Counted from the stretch's first letter, positions 1 through 8,988 are shown. The stretch: 64,000 nt of DNA from Paraclostridium dentum (GCF_012922555.1 NZ_WIPK01000001.1:1-64000); one strand, 5' to 3'. The notes: generated by a model not told the origin, from the letters alone. Made by a program: numbers and translations.

Positions 1-1047
1 AAAGACTCTGATGGTGGAAATACTGGTGGAGGAAGTGAAAATCCAAATCCAAGTAATAATAAAATAGTAACAGCAACGTCGTTAAATGTGAGAAGTGGGC
101 CATCAACAAGTAGTAGTAAAATAGGATCTCTAAGACAAAATGAAGTAGTAGAGGTAATATCAGAAAGTAATGGATGGTCAAAAATTAAATTCAACGGAAA
201 AGAAGGTTACGTATCAAGTGACTACTTAAAAGACTATAGTGGAGGAAGCACAGGTGGAGGAGGTAGCTCTGAGGTTGTAGATGGAGCTACAGTTAATAAT
301 ACGCCTGTAAGCTATACTTTAACACAACATGTTAACCAACAAGTTACGAAAGGGAATGGAAATATGATTGCATCACGTGGGTTTGTACAAGCTAGTAGAT
401 CTGATATAGAACACTATATAAACCCAAGTAACTTTACAGGCAGTAAGAGTAGTATGCTACAATTTTTAAGATTAGATAGCTATAAAGGTGGGATAACTGC
501 AAGTGAATTAAATGGATATTTAAATAGTTTAAGTCCTACATCAGGAGGATCTAATGTTTTCTATAATCAAGGACAAGCATTTATAAATGCTGCGCAAAAA
601 CATAATATAGATTTAGTATACTTAGTAGGACATTCTATGTTAGAAACAGGTTATGGAAGATCTACTCTTGCACAAGGACAAGTTTTAACATCTTATCAAG
701 GGAAACCACTACCTCAACCTGTAAAAGTTTATAACTTCTTTGGAATTGGAGCATTCGATGGAACTGCAAATCTTTCAGGTGCTGAAGCTGCATATAAAAA
801 TGGATGGACAACAGTTGAAAAAACTATAGATGGTTCAGCTAAGTGGTTATCTTCAAATTACATACATAGTAGTAAATACGGACAAAACACTTTATATAAA
901 ATGAGATGGAGCTATGAAAATTTATGGCATCAATATGCTACAGATGTAAACTGGGCAAATGCTATATCAGGAGTAATGAATAAATTGGTAGGAATGTATG
1001 ACACAACTAGCAATTTAGTTTATGAAGTTCCAGTTCATAAAAAATAA
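1..1047 (+). CDS. Secreted cell-wall hydrolase: SH3 repeat plus glucosaminidase (5' partial)
   Basis: The reading frame is open from the first base, so the gene begins upstream and its signal peptide is not visible. It opens in a Gly/Ser/Asn linker, followed by a bacterial SH3 repeat (about codons 21-80, with LNVRSGPS, the YV that ends such repeats, and a GW-like core), another Gly/Ser linker, then a glucosaminidase (GH73-type) domain in the last 190 codons. The probable catalytic glutamate is in GHSMLETGYGRS, and the YNFFGIGA stretch is typical of Firmicute N-acetylglucosaminidases. SH3 repeats usually bind peptidoglycan, so the inferred role is cutting the glycan strand of the wall during growth or separation. 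A strong hairpin terminator follows the stop directly. The family is secure; the exact name and complete domain number cannot be known here. Confidence 0.88.
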   Translation, partial: KDSDGGNTGGGSENPNPSNNKIVTATSLNVRSGPSTSSSKIGSLRQNEVVEVISESNGWSKIKFNGKEGYVSSDYLKDYSGGSTGGGGSSEVVDGATVNNTPVSYTLTQHVNQQVTKGNGNMIASRGFVQASRSDIEHYINPSNFTGSKSSMLQFLRLDSYKGGITASELNGYLNSLSPTSGGSNVFYNQGQAFINAAQKHNIDLVYLVGHSMLETGYGRSTLAQGQVLTSYQGKPLPQPVKVYNFFGIGAFDGTANLSGAEAAYKNGWTTVEKTIDGSAKWLSSNYIHSSKYGQNTLYKMRWSYENLWHQYATDVNWANAISGVMNKLVGMYDTTSNLVYEVPVHKK

Positions 1048-1077
1048 AAAAATGAGGGGGATCCCCTCATTTTTTAC
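1048..1077. terminator. Bidirectional terminator between convergent genes
   Basis: Perfect 9-bp stem AATGAGGGG / CCCCTCATT (1051-1059 and 1063-1071) with a GAT loop, A-tract before and T-tract after. The T-tract contains the stop codon of the minus-strand gene, so it can serve both directions. Confidence 0.9.
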
Positions 1078-1742
1078 GCAATTCTTTTATACTTTAAAAA
1101 AACATCTATGTTGTTTTCACTAATAATATTTTTTATATTGCCAAAATTATAAGTAGCTAATGCATACTCTCTCATATTATCAAAAATAAACTCTTCATTT
1201 TTATCCTCAAAGTCTATAAGTCTATGCGCTATAGACCAAGCTATAGACTCTCTATTTATAAGATTTTTCTTTAGATTTATAACACATTCTTCTAAATCAA
1301 CCGGCAAGCTTTTTTTATGAAGATTTTCTATATCTATATCTATATCATATTCAACAAGTTTATTTATAAAGATTTTGATTAATTGACTGTATTCAGCCCT
1401 GCTAGCATCTATGCTTGAATCCAGTATATGGCCAATCTCATGATATATAACAAATTTAGCTATAGAAAAAATGTTTTTACTAGATATGTTTAAAAAAATG
1501 TTTTTAGAATGTAAGAATGAAAAAAAGTTATAACAAAAAGATACAAATCCCTGCTTTGAAACTAGTATAAGTCTTAACCTAGGCAGGGTACATATAGGTA
1601 TGAATCTTTTTTTAAAATAAAGCATATATAATTTTTTATTAACATTTACACTTTTTACAATTTCTTTTATTATTTTTTTTTCTCCTAAATCTTCATAAGA
1701 AAGTAAAATTTTATTTATTAAAACGCTATCAACGTTATCCAT
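1074..1742 (-). CDS. Hypothetical protein with an HEIGH zincin-type motif
   Basis: A 222-aa protein not recognised as a named family. Around residue 100 it carries FVIYHEIGHILD, a classic HExxH zinc metallopeptidase signature in a hydrophobic helix like that of ImmA/IrrE and other gluzincin or metzincin folds. Upstream are many Lys/Ile/Asn and several aromatic residues but no signal peptide or clear membrane segment, so it is probably cytosolic. The third zinc ligand cannot be assigned with confidence; Glu residues in ESIAW and REYALA of the C-terminal third are candidates. The start is well placed, with AAGGTGG seven bases upstream of ATG. It stands alone, divergent from polC and convergent with the wall hydrolase. 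A protease function is inference from one motif. Confidence 0.7.
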   Translation of the reverse strand: MDNVDSVLINKILLSYEDLGEKKIIKEIVKSVNVNKKLYMLYFKKRFIPICTLPRLRLILVSKQGFVSFCYNFFSFLHSKNIFLNISSKNIFSIAKFVIYHEIGHILDSSIDASRAEYSQLIKIFINKLVEYDIDIDIENLHKKSLPVDLEECVINLKKNLINRESIAWSIAHRLIDFEDKNEEFIFDNMREYALATYNFGNIKNIISENNIDVFLKYKRIA

Positions 1743-1840
1743 GAAATCACCACCTTAAATGTGTCATCTAACTTACTTACTAATATATTATTAAAAAATA
1801 TATATTTTGTAGCTAATCCTAATAAAAAAAGTAGTATATA

Positions 1841-1849
1841 TGATATAAT
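1841..1849 (+). promoter_or_regulatory. Extended -10 promoter of polC
   Basis: TGATATAAT is a good extended -10 element; no convincing -35 is seen. Transcription would start near 1856, giving a leader of only about 20 bases. This argues against a start at the in-frame ATG at 1853. Confidence 0.5.
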
Positions 1850-1876
1850 GATTTGATGGAGAGGAGGGAACTTCTT

Positions 1877-4800
1877 ATGGAAACTATTAAAGATTATTTA
1901 GAAAAACTTGAAATAGAAAATAATATTTTAAACAAACAATTAGCAGATGTAGATGTAACAAAAGTAATATACTTTAAGGAAGAAAAAATAATATATATAT
2001 ATTTATCTTCAAAAAATATAATCAGTTATATATACACAGACATGCTAAGAGAAGAAATTAAGGAAAAGCTTGACTACTTTAGTGATGTGAAAATTAAAGT
2101 AAGGTATGTTAAATTAGAAAAACAGAAAACAAAAGATATCATAAAAAAATATTGGTCAAATATACTACATATATTAATTAATTTATGTCCATCACTAAGT
2201 GGTTGGGTGAAAAAAGTTGAGTATATGTGTATAGATGATACGTTAAAAATAAAGTTACCATCAGATTTATTTTATAGGAGACTTACAAATCAAAATGCTA
2301 TACAGGTTTTAAAAAATGTATTAGCAGAAGAGGCTGGAATCGAAATAGACATAGTTTTTGAAAAATCTGTTAATCGAGGACCTGATGTAGAAAAATTAAT
2401 TATGAAAAATGATAATTTAGTTGAACAAATGGTAAAAGAAAGAATAGCAGAATCATTAGAATTAGACGATGAAAATGAAGCTGAAATTGAAGGAAATGAA
2501 GCTATAGTAGCTTTATCAAAAGAAGAATATATTTATGGAGAAAATGTAAATGCTCCAGTTGAAAAAATAAATAGATTAAACCCTAATTCAGGAACTGTGT
2601 GTGTAATAGGTGAAGTTTTTGATGTTGAATTAAAAGAGTTAAGAAATGGTAAAGTTCTTTTAATAGCAGCAGTAACAGATTACACAAGTTCAATAAGTTG
2701 TAAACTGTTCTTAAATGATATGAATAAAGATAAAGTTATAGATTCAGTAACTAAAGGTGCGTACTTAAAAATAAAAGGTGATGCACTTTATGATAACTAT
2801 CAGAGAGAACTAACTATGACTATAAGTGGGATAAAACAAGAAGTTAAAGAAGAACGTATAGATAAGTCAGATGTTAAAAGAGTTGAGCTTCATGCTCATA
2901 CTCAAATGTCATCAATGGATGCTATATGTCCAACAAAAAAACTAGTTGAGAGAGCTGCGAAATGGGGGCATCCTGCAATAGCTATAACAGATCATGGAGT
3001 GGTACAAGCATTTCCAGAGGCTATGGACGCGGCTAAAAAACATGGTATAAAGGCTATTTATGGTGTTGAAGGATATTTAGCAGAAGATGAAGTTCCTATA
3101 ATAAAAGATCCAAATGATAAAGAGCTATCTCAAAGTTTTGTAGTATTTGATATAGAAACCACTGGATTTTCTAATACAAATGATAAGATAACGGAGATTG
3201 GTGCTGTTAAAATAGAAAACTTTAAAGTTGTAGATAGATTTAGTGAGTTGGTAAATCCTGAAACGGACATATCGTATAAAATACAGGAATTAACAGGAAT
3301 TACTAATGACTTAGTAGCAGATAAACCAACGATAGAGGCTATACTACCTAAGTTTTTAGAATTTGTAGGTGACGATGTTTTAGTTGCACACAATGCGGAT
3401 TTTGATATGGGATTTATATCTCAAAAAAGTAGAGAACAAGGTTTAGAGTTTAAAAATAAGAGTGTAGATACGTTGACTTTAGCTAGGGTTTTATTACCAC
3501 AATTAAAAAGACATAGATTGAACCTTATTGCTAAAGCATTAGGAATACCTCTTTTGAATCATCATAGAGCAGTAGACGATGCAGAGGCTACAGCCCATAT
3601 ATTTATAAAGTTTTTAGAAATGCTTAAAAAAGAAGGTGTTGAAAAGTTAAGTGATGTAAATGAAAAACTTGGAGGCCTTGACTATACAAAGATTGCAACA
3701 AACCATATAACTTTACTTGCTAAAAATTACACTGGATTAAAAAACTTATATAAGATTGTATCGGATGCACATGTAAATCATTTTTACAGAGCTCCTAGGA
3801 TATTAAGGAGTGTATTAGAAAAGCATAAAGAAGGTTTAATAATAGGGTCTGCATGTGAAGCAGGACAAGTATTCGCTGCTGTTAAGAAAAATTTACCAGA
3901 CGAAGAAATAGAAAAGATAATAGATCTATATGACTATATAGAAGTTATGCCAATTGATAATAATAGGTTCATGATTGAAAAAGGTGAAGTTAAAGACGAA
4001 GAAGAATTAAGGGAGTTAAACAGAAAATTAATCAATGTAGCTAAGAAGTTTAATAAAATACCAGTAGCTACAGGAGATGTACATTTCTTGGATAAGCATG
4101 AAGCTGTTCTTAGAAAAGTTTTGAAAAATTCTCAAGGGTTTAAAGTAGATGAGGAAGAAACATATCTTCATTTTAGGACTACAGATGAGATGCTAGAAGA
4201 ATTCAGCTATTTAGATCCAGTAGAAGCGTACGAAGTAGTTGTAGCAAATACTAATAAAATAGCAGATATGATTGAGGATATAAAACCAATCCCGGATGAT
4301 ACATATCCACCTGTAATAGAAGGCTCTGATGTAGAACTTAGGGAAATGTGCTATGAAAAGGCAAAAAGAATTTATGGTGATCCTATGCCAGAAGTAGTTG
4401 AAGCAAGATTAGATAGAGAATTAAACTCTATAATTGGAAATGGGTATGCGGTTATGTACATCATTTCTCAAAAACTTGTTACTAAGTCATTAAGAGATGG
4501 ATATTTAGTTGGATCTAGGGGATCGGTTGGGTCATCTTTTGCGGCTACTATGAGTGATATAACAGAAGTTAATCCATTACCTGCTCACTATATATGCGAA
4601 AATGAAGAATGTAAATATTCTTATTTTTATGAAATAGGGGAGTGGGGATCAGGAGCAGACTTGCCAGATAAAGATTGTCCAAAGTGTGGAAGGCCTCTAA
4701 AAAAAGATGGTCATGATATACCGTTTGAAGTTTTCTTAGGATTTGAAGGAGATAAAGAACCGGATATAGACTTAAACTTCTCTGGTGATTATCAGCCAAT

Positions 4801-6184
4801 AATTCATAAATATACAGAGGAATTATTTGGTGAAGGATATGTTTATAGAGCTGGAACTATAGGTACAGTAGCAGAAAAAACAGCGTTTGGATATGCTAAA
4901 AAATATATAGAGGAAAATAATATAAACACTACTTCAGCAGAAGCATTAAGGTTAGCAAATGGATGTACAGGAGTAAAAAGAACATCAGGGCAACATCCTG
5001 GTGGCGTTATGGTTGTTCCTCATTACAAAGATGTGTATGATTTTACGCCTATACAATATCCTGCAAATGATACTTCATGTGGAGTAATAACTACTCACTT
5101 TGACTATCACTCTATAAGTGGTAGAATACTTAAACTAGACATACTAGGGCACGATGTGCCGACCATAATAAGAATGCTTGAAGATATAACAGGGATAGAT
5201 GCCACAACAATACCATTAGATGATAAAGAAACTATGTCATTATTTACATCAACAGATGCATTAGGAGTAACACCAGAAGAAATAAATTGTCCAATAGGGT
5301 CACTAGCAATACCAGAGTTTGGAACTAAGTTCGTTAGACAAATGCTACTTGATACTAAGCCAACTACATTTGCAGAGCTTGTTCGTATATCTGGGCTTTC
5401 TCATGGTACTGACGTTTGGCTAAATAATGCTCAAGAGTTAGTTCAAAAGGAAATAGTAGGTCTTAAGGATGTTATATCTACTCGTGACGATATAATGAAC
5501 TACCTTATATTTAAAGGATTACCTCCAAAAATGGCCTTTACAATAATGGAAAGTGTTAGAAAAGGTAGAGGGTTAAAACCTGAGCATATAGAAGAAATGG
5601 AGAAAAATGATGTCCCAGAGTGGTATATATGGTCATGCCAACAAATTAAATACATGTTCCCTAAAGCGCATGCTGTTGCATATGTAATGATGTCATTTAG
5701 ACTTGCATATTGCAAGGTTCATTATCCAGAAGCTTTTTATGCAACTTATTTTACAACTAAGGCAGAAGATTTTGATGCAGATTTAATTGTAAAAGGATTA
5801 GGGGCGATAAAATCAAAAATAAGAGAAATTGAAGAATTAGGAAATGAAGCAACTACTAAAGAAAAAAATATGCTAACAGTTTTAGAAGTTGCTCTTGAAA
5901 TGTATGCAAGAGGTATAAAGATAATACCAGTTGATATATATAAATCGGATGCTAAAAATTTCCAAGTTGTAGGTGAAAAAACTTTATTGCCACCTATGAT
6001 AGCTCTACAAGGGGTGGGAGAGAATGCAGCAATAAATATTCAAAATGAAAGGGATAATGGAGAATTTATATCTAAAGAAGATCTTAGAAAGAGAACTAAA
6101 ATTTCAAAAACTGTAATTGAAACTTTAACAAATCATGGATCTTTAGAAAATATGAGTGATAAGAATCAATTATCATTATTCTAA
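1877..6184 (+). CDS. polC: DNA polymerase III subunit alpha, PolC type
   Basis: The replicative polymerase of low-GC Firmicutes, with polymerase and 3'-5' proofreading in one chain. At 1435 aa it matches the usual PolC length. Domains in order: N-terminal region and OB fold (to about 325), PHP domain split by the exonuclease (HAHTQMSSMD near 338), DEDD exonuclease (FDIETTGF near 424, AHNADFDMGF, HRAVDDAEAT), then the C-family polymerase core with GSRGSVGSS near 879, a four-cysteine zinc element (906-936), and the catalytic PDIDLNFSGD near 962. The C-terminus ends in QLSLF, a beta-clamp binding motif. The ATG at 1877 is preferred over the in-frame ATG at 1853 because GGAGAGGAGGG lies between them at proper spacing. 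The gene is monocistronic; as in B. subtilis it leads towards the rimP-nusA-infB block. Confidence 0.98.
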   Translation: METIKDYLEKLEIENNILNKQLADVDVTKVIYFKEEKIIYIYLSSKNIISYIYTDMLREEIKEKLDYFSDVKIKVRYVKLEKQKTKDIIKKYWSNILHILINLCPSLSGWVKKVEYMCIDDTLKIKLPSDLFYRRLTNQNAIQVLKNVLAEEAGIEIDIVFEKSVNRGPDVEKLIMKNDNLVEQMVKERIAESLELDDENEAEIEGNEAIVALSKEEYIYGENVNAPVEKINRLNPNSGTVCVIGEVFDVELKELRNGKVLLIAAVTDYTSSISCKLFLNDMNKDKVIDSVTKGAYLKIKGDALYDNYQRELTMTISGIKQEVKEERIDKSDVKRVELHAHTQMSSMDAICPTKKLVERAAKWGHPAIAITDHGVVQAFPEAMDAAKKHGIKAIYGVEGYLAEDEVPIIKDPNDKELSQSFVVFDIETTGFSNTNDKITEIGAVKIENFKVVDRFSELVNPETDISYKIQELTGITNDLVADKPTIEAILPKFLEFVGDDVLVAHNADFDMGFISQKSREQGLEFKNKSVDTLTLARVLLPQLKRHRLNLIAKALGIPLLNHHRAVDDAEATAHIFIKFLEMLKKEGVEKLSDVNEKLGGLDYTKIATNHITLLAKNYTGLKNLYKIVSDAHVNHFYRAPRILRSVLEKHKEGLIIGSACEAGQVFAAVKKNLPDEEIEKIIDLYDYIEVMPIDNNRFMIEKGEVKDEEELRELNRKLINVAKKFNKIPVATGDVHFLDKHEAVLRKVLKNSQGFKVDEEETYLHFRTTDEMLEEFSYLDPVEAYEVVVANTNKIADMIEDIKPIPDDTYPPVIEGSDVELREMCYEKAKRIYGDPMPEVVEARLDRELNSIIGNGYAVMYIISQKLVTKSLRDGYLVGSRGSVGSSFAATMSDITEVNPLPAHYICENEECKYSYFYEIGEWGSGADLPDKDCPKCGRPLKKDGHDIPFEVFLGFEGDKEPDIDLNFSGDYQPIIHKYTEELFGEGYVYRAGTIGTVAEKTAFGYAKKYIEENNINTTSAEALRLANGCTGVKRTSGQHPGGVMVVPHYKDVYDFTPIQYPANDTSCGVITTHFDYHSISGRILKLDILGHDVPTIIRMLEDITGIDATTIPLDDKETMSLFTSTDALGVTPEEINCPIGSLAIPEFGTKFVRQMLLDTKPTTFAELVRISGLSHGTDVWLNNAQELVQKEIVGLKDVISTRDDIMNYLIFKGLPPKMAFTIMESVRKGRGLKPEHIEEMEKNDVPEWYIWSCQQIKYMFPKAHAVAYVMMSFRLAYCKVHYPEAFYATYFTTKAEDFDADLIVKGLGAIKSKIREIEELGNEATTKEKNMLTVLEVALEMYARGIKIIPVDIYKSDAKNFQVVGEKTLLPPMIALQGVGENAAINIQNERDNGEFISKEDLRKRTKISKTVIETLTNHGSLENMSDKNQLSLF

Positions 6185-6185
6185 T

Positions 6186-6233
6186 AAATAGGATTATAGC
6201 TTATGGAAACTTGTGAGTTATAATCCTATTTGT
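6186..6233 (+). terminator. Hairpin downstream of polC
   Basis: Perfect 13-bp stem (6186-6198 with 6219-6231: AAATAGGATTATA and its complement) with a 20-base loop. Only three T follow, so termination may be incomplete. Confidence 0.6.
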
Positions 6234-6258
6234 ACATATGAGGACTTTGAGTATATAA
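6230..6258 (+). promoter_or_regulatory. Candidate promoter of the CPBP protease gene
   Basis: TTGTAC (6230-6235), 17-base spacer, TATAAT (6253-6258). The -35 overlaps the end of the polC hairpin. Confidence 0.5.
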
Positions 6259-6288
6259 TTAAAATGAATATAAAAAGGGGGAATTACT

Positions 6289-6948
6289 ATGAATACAAAC
6301 TTAATTTCGTTGATTATAGGAATTTGTGATGTTTTAATAATTTTTATTTGCTTAAAAATATCGAAAAAAATATTTCCGGGGAAAAATAAGGAGTTTAATG
6401 AAAGTAAAAGTAGGTTTTTATTAAAAAAAAGTATGGTGAGTTGTATATGCATGATTTTAGGATTCGTTTTAGTGAAAAGTGTTATAATATCAAATTGGAT
6501 TTTATATTTACATATAGTTCCATCTAAAAATATTTTCAATACATATATGCAAAATGCTACTATCATAAATACGATAGTAATTAGTATTCAAGTTATTATA
6601 ATAGGTCCTATAATTGAAGAATTAATCTTTAGAAAAATTTTACTTGGAAAGCTATTAGAAAAATTTAGTAATAGACCTATAAAAGCTATAGTATATTCAG
6701 CTTTGATATTTGGAATTGTTCACTTAAATATTATACAAGGTGTAGCTGCATTTGGAGGAGGAATAATATTAGGTTTAATTTATTATTATACTAAGTCTAT
6801 TAAAGCAACTATATTTACCCATATATTAAATAATTTTTTAATTATAATACCAAATCCAATAGGATTATGGATGAATGTAATATATTTAATAGTAGGATTT
6901 TATCTAATTAAAAAAGGAAATGATAAACTGAAGTTATGTACATGCTAA
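6289..6948 (+). CDS. CPBP family intramembrane glutamic endopeptidase
   Basis: A 219-aa membrane protein with about six hydrophobic segments. It carries the three CPBP (Rce1/CAAX protease-like, formerly Abi) motifs in order: EELIFRK near residue 109, a conserved His in FGIVHLN near 146, and HILNN near 180. These residues form the active site within the membrane. Bacterial members are linked to bacteriocin self-immunity, pheromone processing or unknown targets, and no peptide gene lies nearby to suggest a substrate. The start follows AAAAGGGGG at good spacing. It is a single gene between polC and the tRNA cluster. Family secure, substrate unknown. Confidence 0.9.
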   Translation: MNTNLISLIIGICDVLIIFICLKISKKIFPGKNKEFNESKSRFLLKKSMVSCICMILGFVLVKSVIISNWILYLHIVPSKNIFNTYMQNATIINTIVISIQVIIIGPIIEELIFRKILLGKLLEKFSNRPIKAIVYSALIFGIVHLNIIQGVAAFGGGIILGLIYYYTKSIKATIFTHILNNFLIIIPNPIGLWMNVIYLIVGFYLIKKGNDKLKLCTC

Positions 6949-6995
6949 GTGTCGAAAAAAATCGAAAGAAAAAGTGAAAAAATTAATAAAAAAGG

Positions 6996-7024
6996 TTAAC
7001 AAAATTTAAAAAACATAATATAAT
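6996..7024 (+). promoter_or_regulatory. Promoter of the tRNA cluster
   Basis: TTAACA (6996-7001), 17-base spacer, TATAAT (7019-7024); the first tRNA starts 18 bases after the -10. Confidence 0.7.
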
Positions 7025-7041
7025 AATACTGTAAGAAATGA

Positions 7042-7115
7042 GGCGACATAGCCAAGTGGTAAGGCAGTGGACTGCAACTCCTTGATCCCCAGTTCGAATC
7101 TGGGTGTCGCCTCCA
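7042..7115 (+). tRNA. tRNA-Cys (GCA)
   Basis: A 74-base cloverleaf with acceptor stem GGCGACA/TGTCGCC, D stem GCC/GGC, T arm CCCAG-TTCGAAT-CTGGG and encoded CCA. The anticodon is GCA at 7074-7076. The anticodon stem GTGGA/TCCTT holds a T-T mismatch and a G-T pair, and loop position 38 is C instead of the usual A. Confidence 0.96.
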
Positions 7116-7124
7116 AAATAAAAT

Positions 7125-7200
7125 GGGAATATAGCTCAGTTGGTAGAGCAATTGACTGTTAATCAATGGGTCACAGGTTCGAGTCCTGTTATTCCCGCCA
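7125..7200 (+). tRNA. tRNA-Asn (GTT)
   Basis: Acceptor stem GGGAATA/TATTCCC, anticodon arm ATTGA-CTGTTAA-TCAAT with anticodon GTT, T arm ACAGG-TTCGAGT-CCTGT, discriminator G, encoded CCA. It lies nine bases after tRNA-Cys. Confidence 0.97.
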
Positions 7201-7205
7201 TATCC

Positions 7206-7280
7206 GCTAGTGTGGCTCAACGGTAGAGCAGCTGACTTGTAATCAGCAGGTTGTAGGTTCGATTCCTATCACTAGCTCCA
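7206..7280 (+). tRNA. tRNA-Thr (TGT)
   Basis: Acceptor stem GCTAGTG/CACTAGC, anticodon arm GCTGA-CTTGTAA-TCAGC with anticodon TGT, T arm GTAGG-TTCGATT-CCTAT, encoded CCA. Last gene of the three-tRNA transcript. Confidence 0.97.
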
Positions 7281-7287
7281 ATTATAG

Positions 7288-7313
7288 ACAAGCTAATAAT
7301 AGCTTGTTTTTTT
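7288..7313 (+). terminator. Terminator of the tRNA cluster
   Basis: ACAAGCTA / TAGCTTGT (7288-7295 and 7300-7307) with an ATAA loop and a seven-T tract. Confidence 0.9.
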
Positions 7314-7390
7314 GTGTTAAAAAAGTAGAAAAGAATTTGATTTTATTGTATACTAAGTATTAGTACCAAGTGATAAAATGGGAGGGATTA

Positions 7391-8335
7391 ATGAAGAAGT
7401 CAATTTTAGTAGTGTTTTTAATCAGTTTAGTTTTATTAATAGGATCTTGTGTAGTAGGGTATTTAGTGTATGATGGATCTGTTGGATCTAGTCAAAAAAT
7501 AAAAAATGAAGATATAGTAGAAGTTTTTTCACATAGAGAAGGGAAGCCTTTGGATAGGTTAAAAAAATATAAGTATGAAGATGTTTTTATAAACTCACCT
7601 GAAAATGGATACAAAATAGAAGGTAAATTTATAAAGTCAAATACACCTACCGATAAAAGCATAATCTTAGTTCATGGAATTGAAAGTAATTATTATGAAT
7701 ATCTAGAAAAGGCATATGAATATTTAGAACATGGTTACAATGTAATGCTATATAACCAAAGACATACAGGCCATACTGGTGGAAATAATTATACATTTGG
7801 ACTTTATGAAAGATATGATTTAGAAAATGTAGCCAAGTTTGTAAAGAAAAAATATCCAAATGGGTTATTAGGAGCTCATGGACATTCGATGGGAGCTGCA
7901 ACGGTTGTTATGCATTCAAAAATTAATGAAAAAAATAAGTATGTAGATTTTTATATAGCAGATTCTCCTTATCATGAGATGCAAGATGCGATAAGACTAG
8001 GAATTGAAGATGAAGATATACCTCTATTACCTGTTGGATATGCTAAATTTATGGGTAATTTATATACAAAAGTTAAATCTGGATTTAGTTATGAAGACGT
8101 AAAGCCATATAAAGCTGTTCAGCATATTACAACTCCTATGTTTTTAATACATGGAAAAGAGGATAAAGTATGTTCTCCAAATAGTAGCAAAATAATTTAT
8201 GACAATATACCTCATAACAAGAAAGAGTTATGGTTAATCGATGGAGTTCAACATGTTAATGGATATGATATATTAGGAAAAGAATATTTTGATAGAATAT
8301 ATAAATTTATTGATAATAAAGTTCAAAAAAATTAA
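7391..8335 (+). CDS. Membrane-anchored alpha/beta hydrolase
   Basis: A 314-aa protein with an N-terminal hydrophobic anchor (residues 4-27) and an outward-facing alpha/beta hydrolase domain. Seen motifs: ILVHGIES near residue 90, the nucleophile elbow GHSMGA near 165, the acid in HGKEDKVC and the catalytic His in VQHVNGY near the C-terminus. It resembles the Firmicute YfhR/BAAT-like alpha/beta hydrolases next to the cell surface; the substrate is not predictable. The ATG at 7391 is chosen over an in-frame GTG at 7370 because GGGAGGG lies just ahead of it. It is a single gene. Confidence 0.85.
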   Translation: MKKSILVVFLISLVLLIGSCVVGYLVYDGSVGSSQKIKNEDIVEVFSHREGKPLDRLKKYKYEDVFINSPENGYKIEGKFIKSNTPTDKSIILVHGIESNYYEYLEKAYEYLEHGYNVMLYNQRHTGHTGGNNYTFGLYERYDLENVAKFVKKKYPNGLLGAHGHSMGAATVVMHSKINEKNKYVDFYIADSPYHEMQDAIRLGIEDEDIPLLPVGYAKFMGNLYTKVKSGFSYEDVKPYKAVQHITTPMFLIHGKEDKVCSPNSSKIIYDNIPHNKKELWLIDGVQHVNGYDILGKEYFDRIYKFIDNKVQKN

Positions 8336-8384
8336 ATTTTAAGCTATTAAAAATAGGATAAAACATTGAATAATACTAGAAAGT

Positions 8385-8413
8385 TTGCAAATAAAAACAA
8401 TGTATGGTATTAT
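8385..8413 (+). promoter_or_regulatory. Promoter of the rimP-nusA-infB operon
   Basis: TTGCAA (8385-8390), exact 17-base spacer, TATTAT (8408-8413). Transcription should start near 8420, about 107 bases before rimP. Confidence 0.65.
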
Positions 8414-8444
8414 AGTATATAAAATAGTATAAAATGTAAAAACT

Positions 8445-8478
8445 AAGAGTGAGACGGAAAGTTCTCACTCTTTTATTT
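8445..8478 (+). terminator. Hairpin terminator or attenuator in the rimP leader
   Basis: Perfect 10-bp stem AAGAGTGAGA / TCTCACTCTT (8445-8454 and 8463-8472) followed by TTTTATTT. It lies inside the predicted leader, so it may be an attenuator rather than the terminator of the preceding hydrolase gene. In B. subtilis the corresponding operon is reported to be autoregulated by NusA-dependent termination in its leader; the same role here is inference. Confidence 0.65.
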
Positions 8479-8526
8479 ATAGTACTTATAGACTATAAAA
8501 TAACAACTGAATAGGAGGTAAGTCGA

Positions 8527-8988
8527 ATGAAAAAAAGTACAGAGGCAATGATAGAAGAATTAGTACTTCCAATAACTAATGAAAATAACATCGAAATCGT
8601 TGATGTTGAATATGTTAAAGAAGCGGGCGAATATTACTTAAGAATATTTATAGATAAAGATGGGGGTGTATCTTTAAACGACTGTGAAGTTGTAACTAGA
8701 GCTATAAACCCTATATTAGATGAAAAAGATCCAATAAAAGAAAACTACTTCTTAGAAGTATCTTCACCAGGACTTGATAGACCACTTAAAAAAGAAAAAG
8801 ACTTTGTAAGATATGCTGGTAGAGATGTAGAAGTTAAATTATATAAACCTATAAATGGATTAAAACATTTTGAAGCGGAATTAGTTGAACTAGCTGAAAA
8901 TAAAGTAGTTAAATTAATAGTAGACGGTGAAGAGATGGAATTTGATAAAAAAGATATAGCACTTATAAGACTTGCTGTAAAATTCTAA
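8527..8988 (+). CDS. rimP: Ribosome maturation factor RimP
   Basis: A cytosolic 30S assembly factor (YlxS/YhbC) that binds the immature small subunit with S12. The 153-aa length is normal. The N-terminal domain carries the family stretch VDVEYVKEAGEYYLRIFIDK and, near residues 76-84, LEVSSPGLDRPL, the RimP signature; the C-terminal half is the SH3-like beta domain. AGGAGGT lies 8 bases upstream of the ATG. It is the first gene of rimP-nusA-rnpM-ylxQ-infB-rbfA, the usual Firmicute order. Confidence 0.97.
   Translation: MKKSTEAMIEELVLPITNENNIEIVDVEYVKEAGEYYLRIFIDKDGGVSLNDCEVVTRAINPILDEKDPIKENYFLEVSSPGLDRPLKKEKDFVRYAGRDVEVKLYKPINGLKHFEAELVELAENKVVKLIVDGEEMEFDKKDIALIRLAVKF

Noticed and set aside
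6950..6956. TGTCGAA, a match to the Spo0A box
   Set aside because: A 7-base match is expected by chance several times in 64 kb, and it lies between the end of the CPBP gene and the tRNA promoter with no sporulation gene next to it.
6996..7220. A minus-strand reading frame of 74 codons across the tRNA cluster
   Set aside because: It is the complement of tRNA-Cys and tRNA-Asn and has no ribosome binding site.
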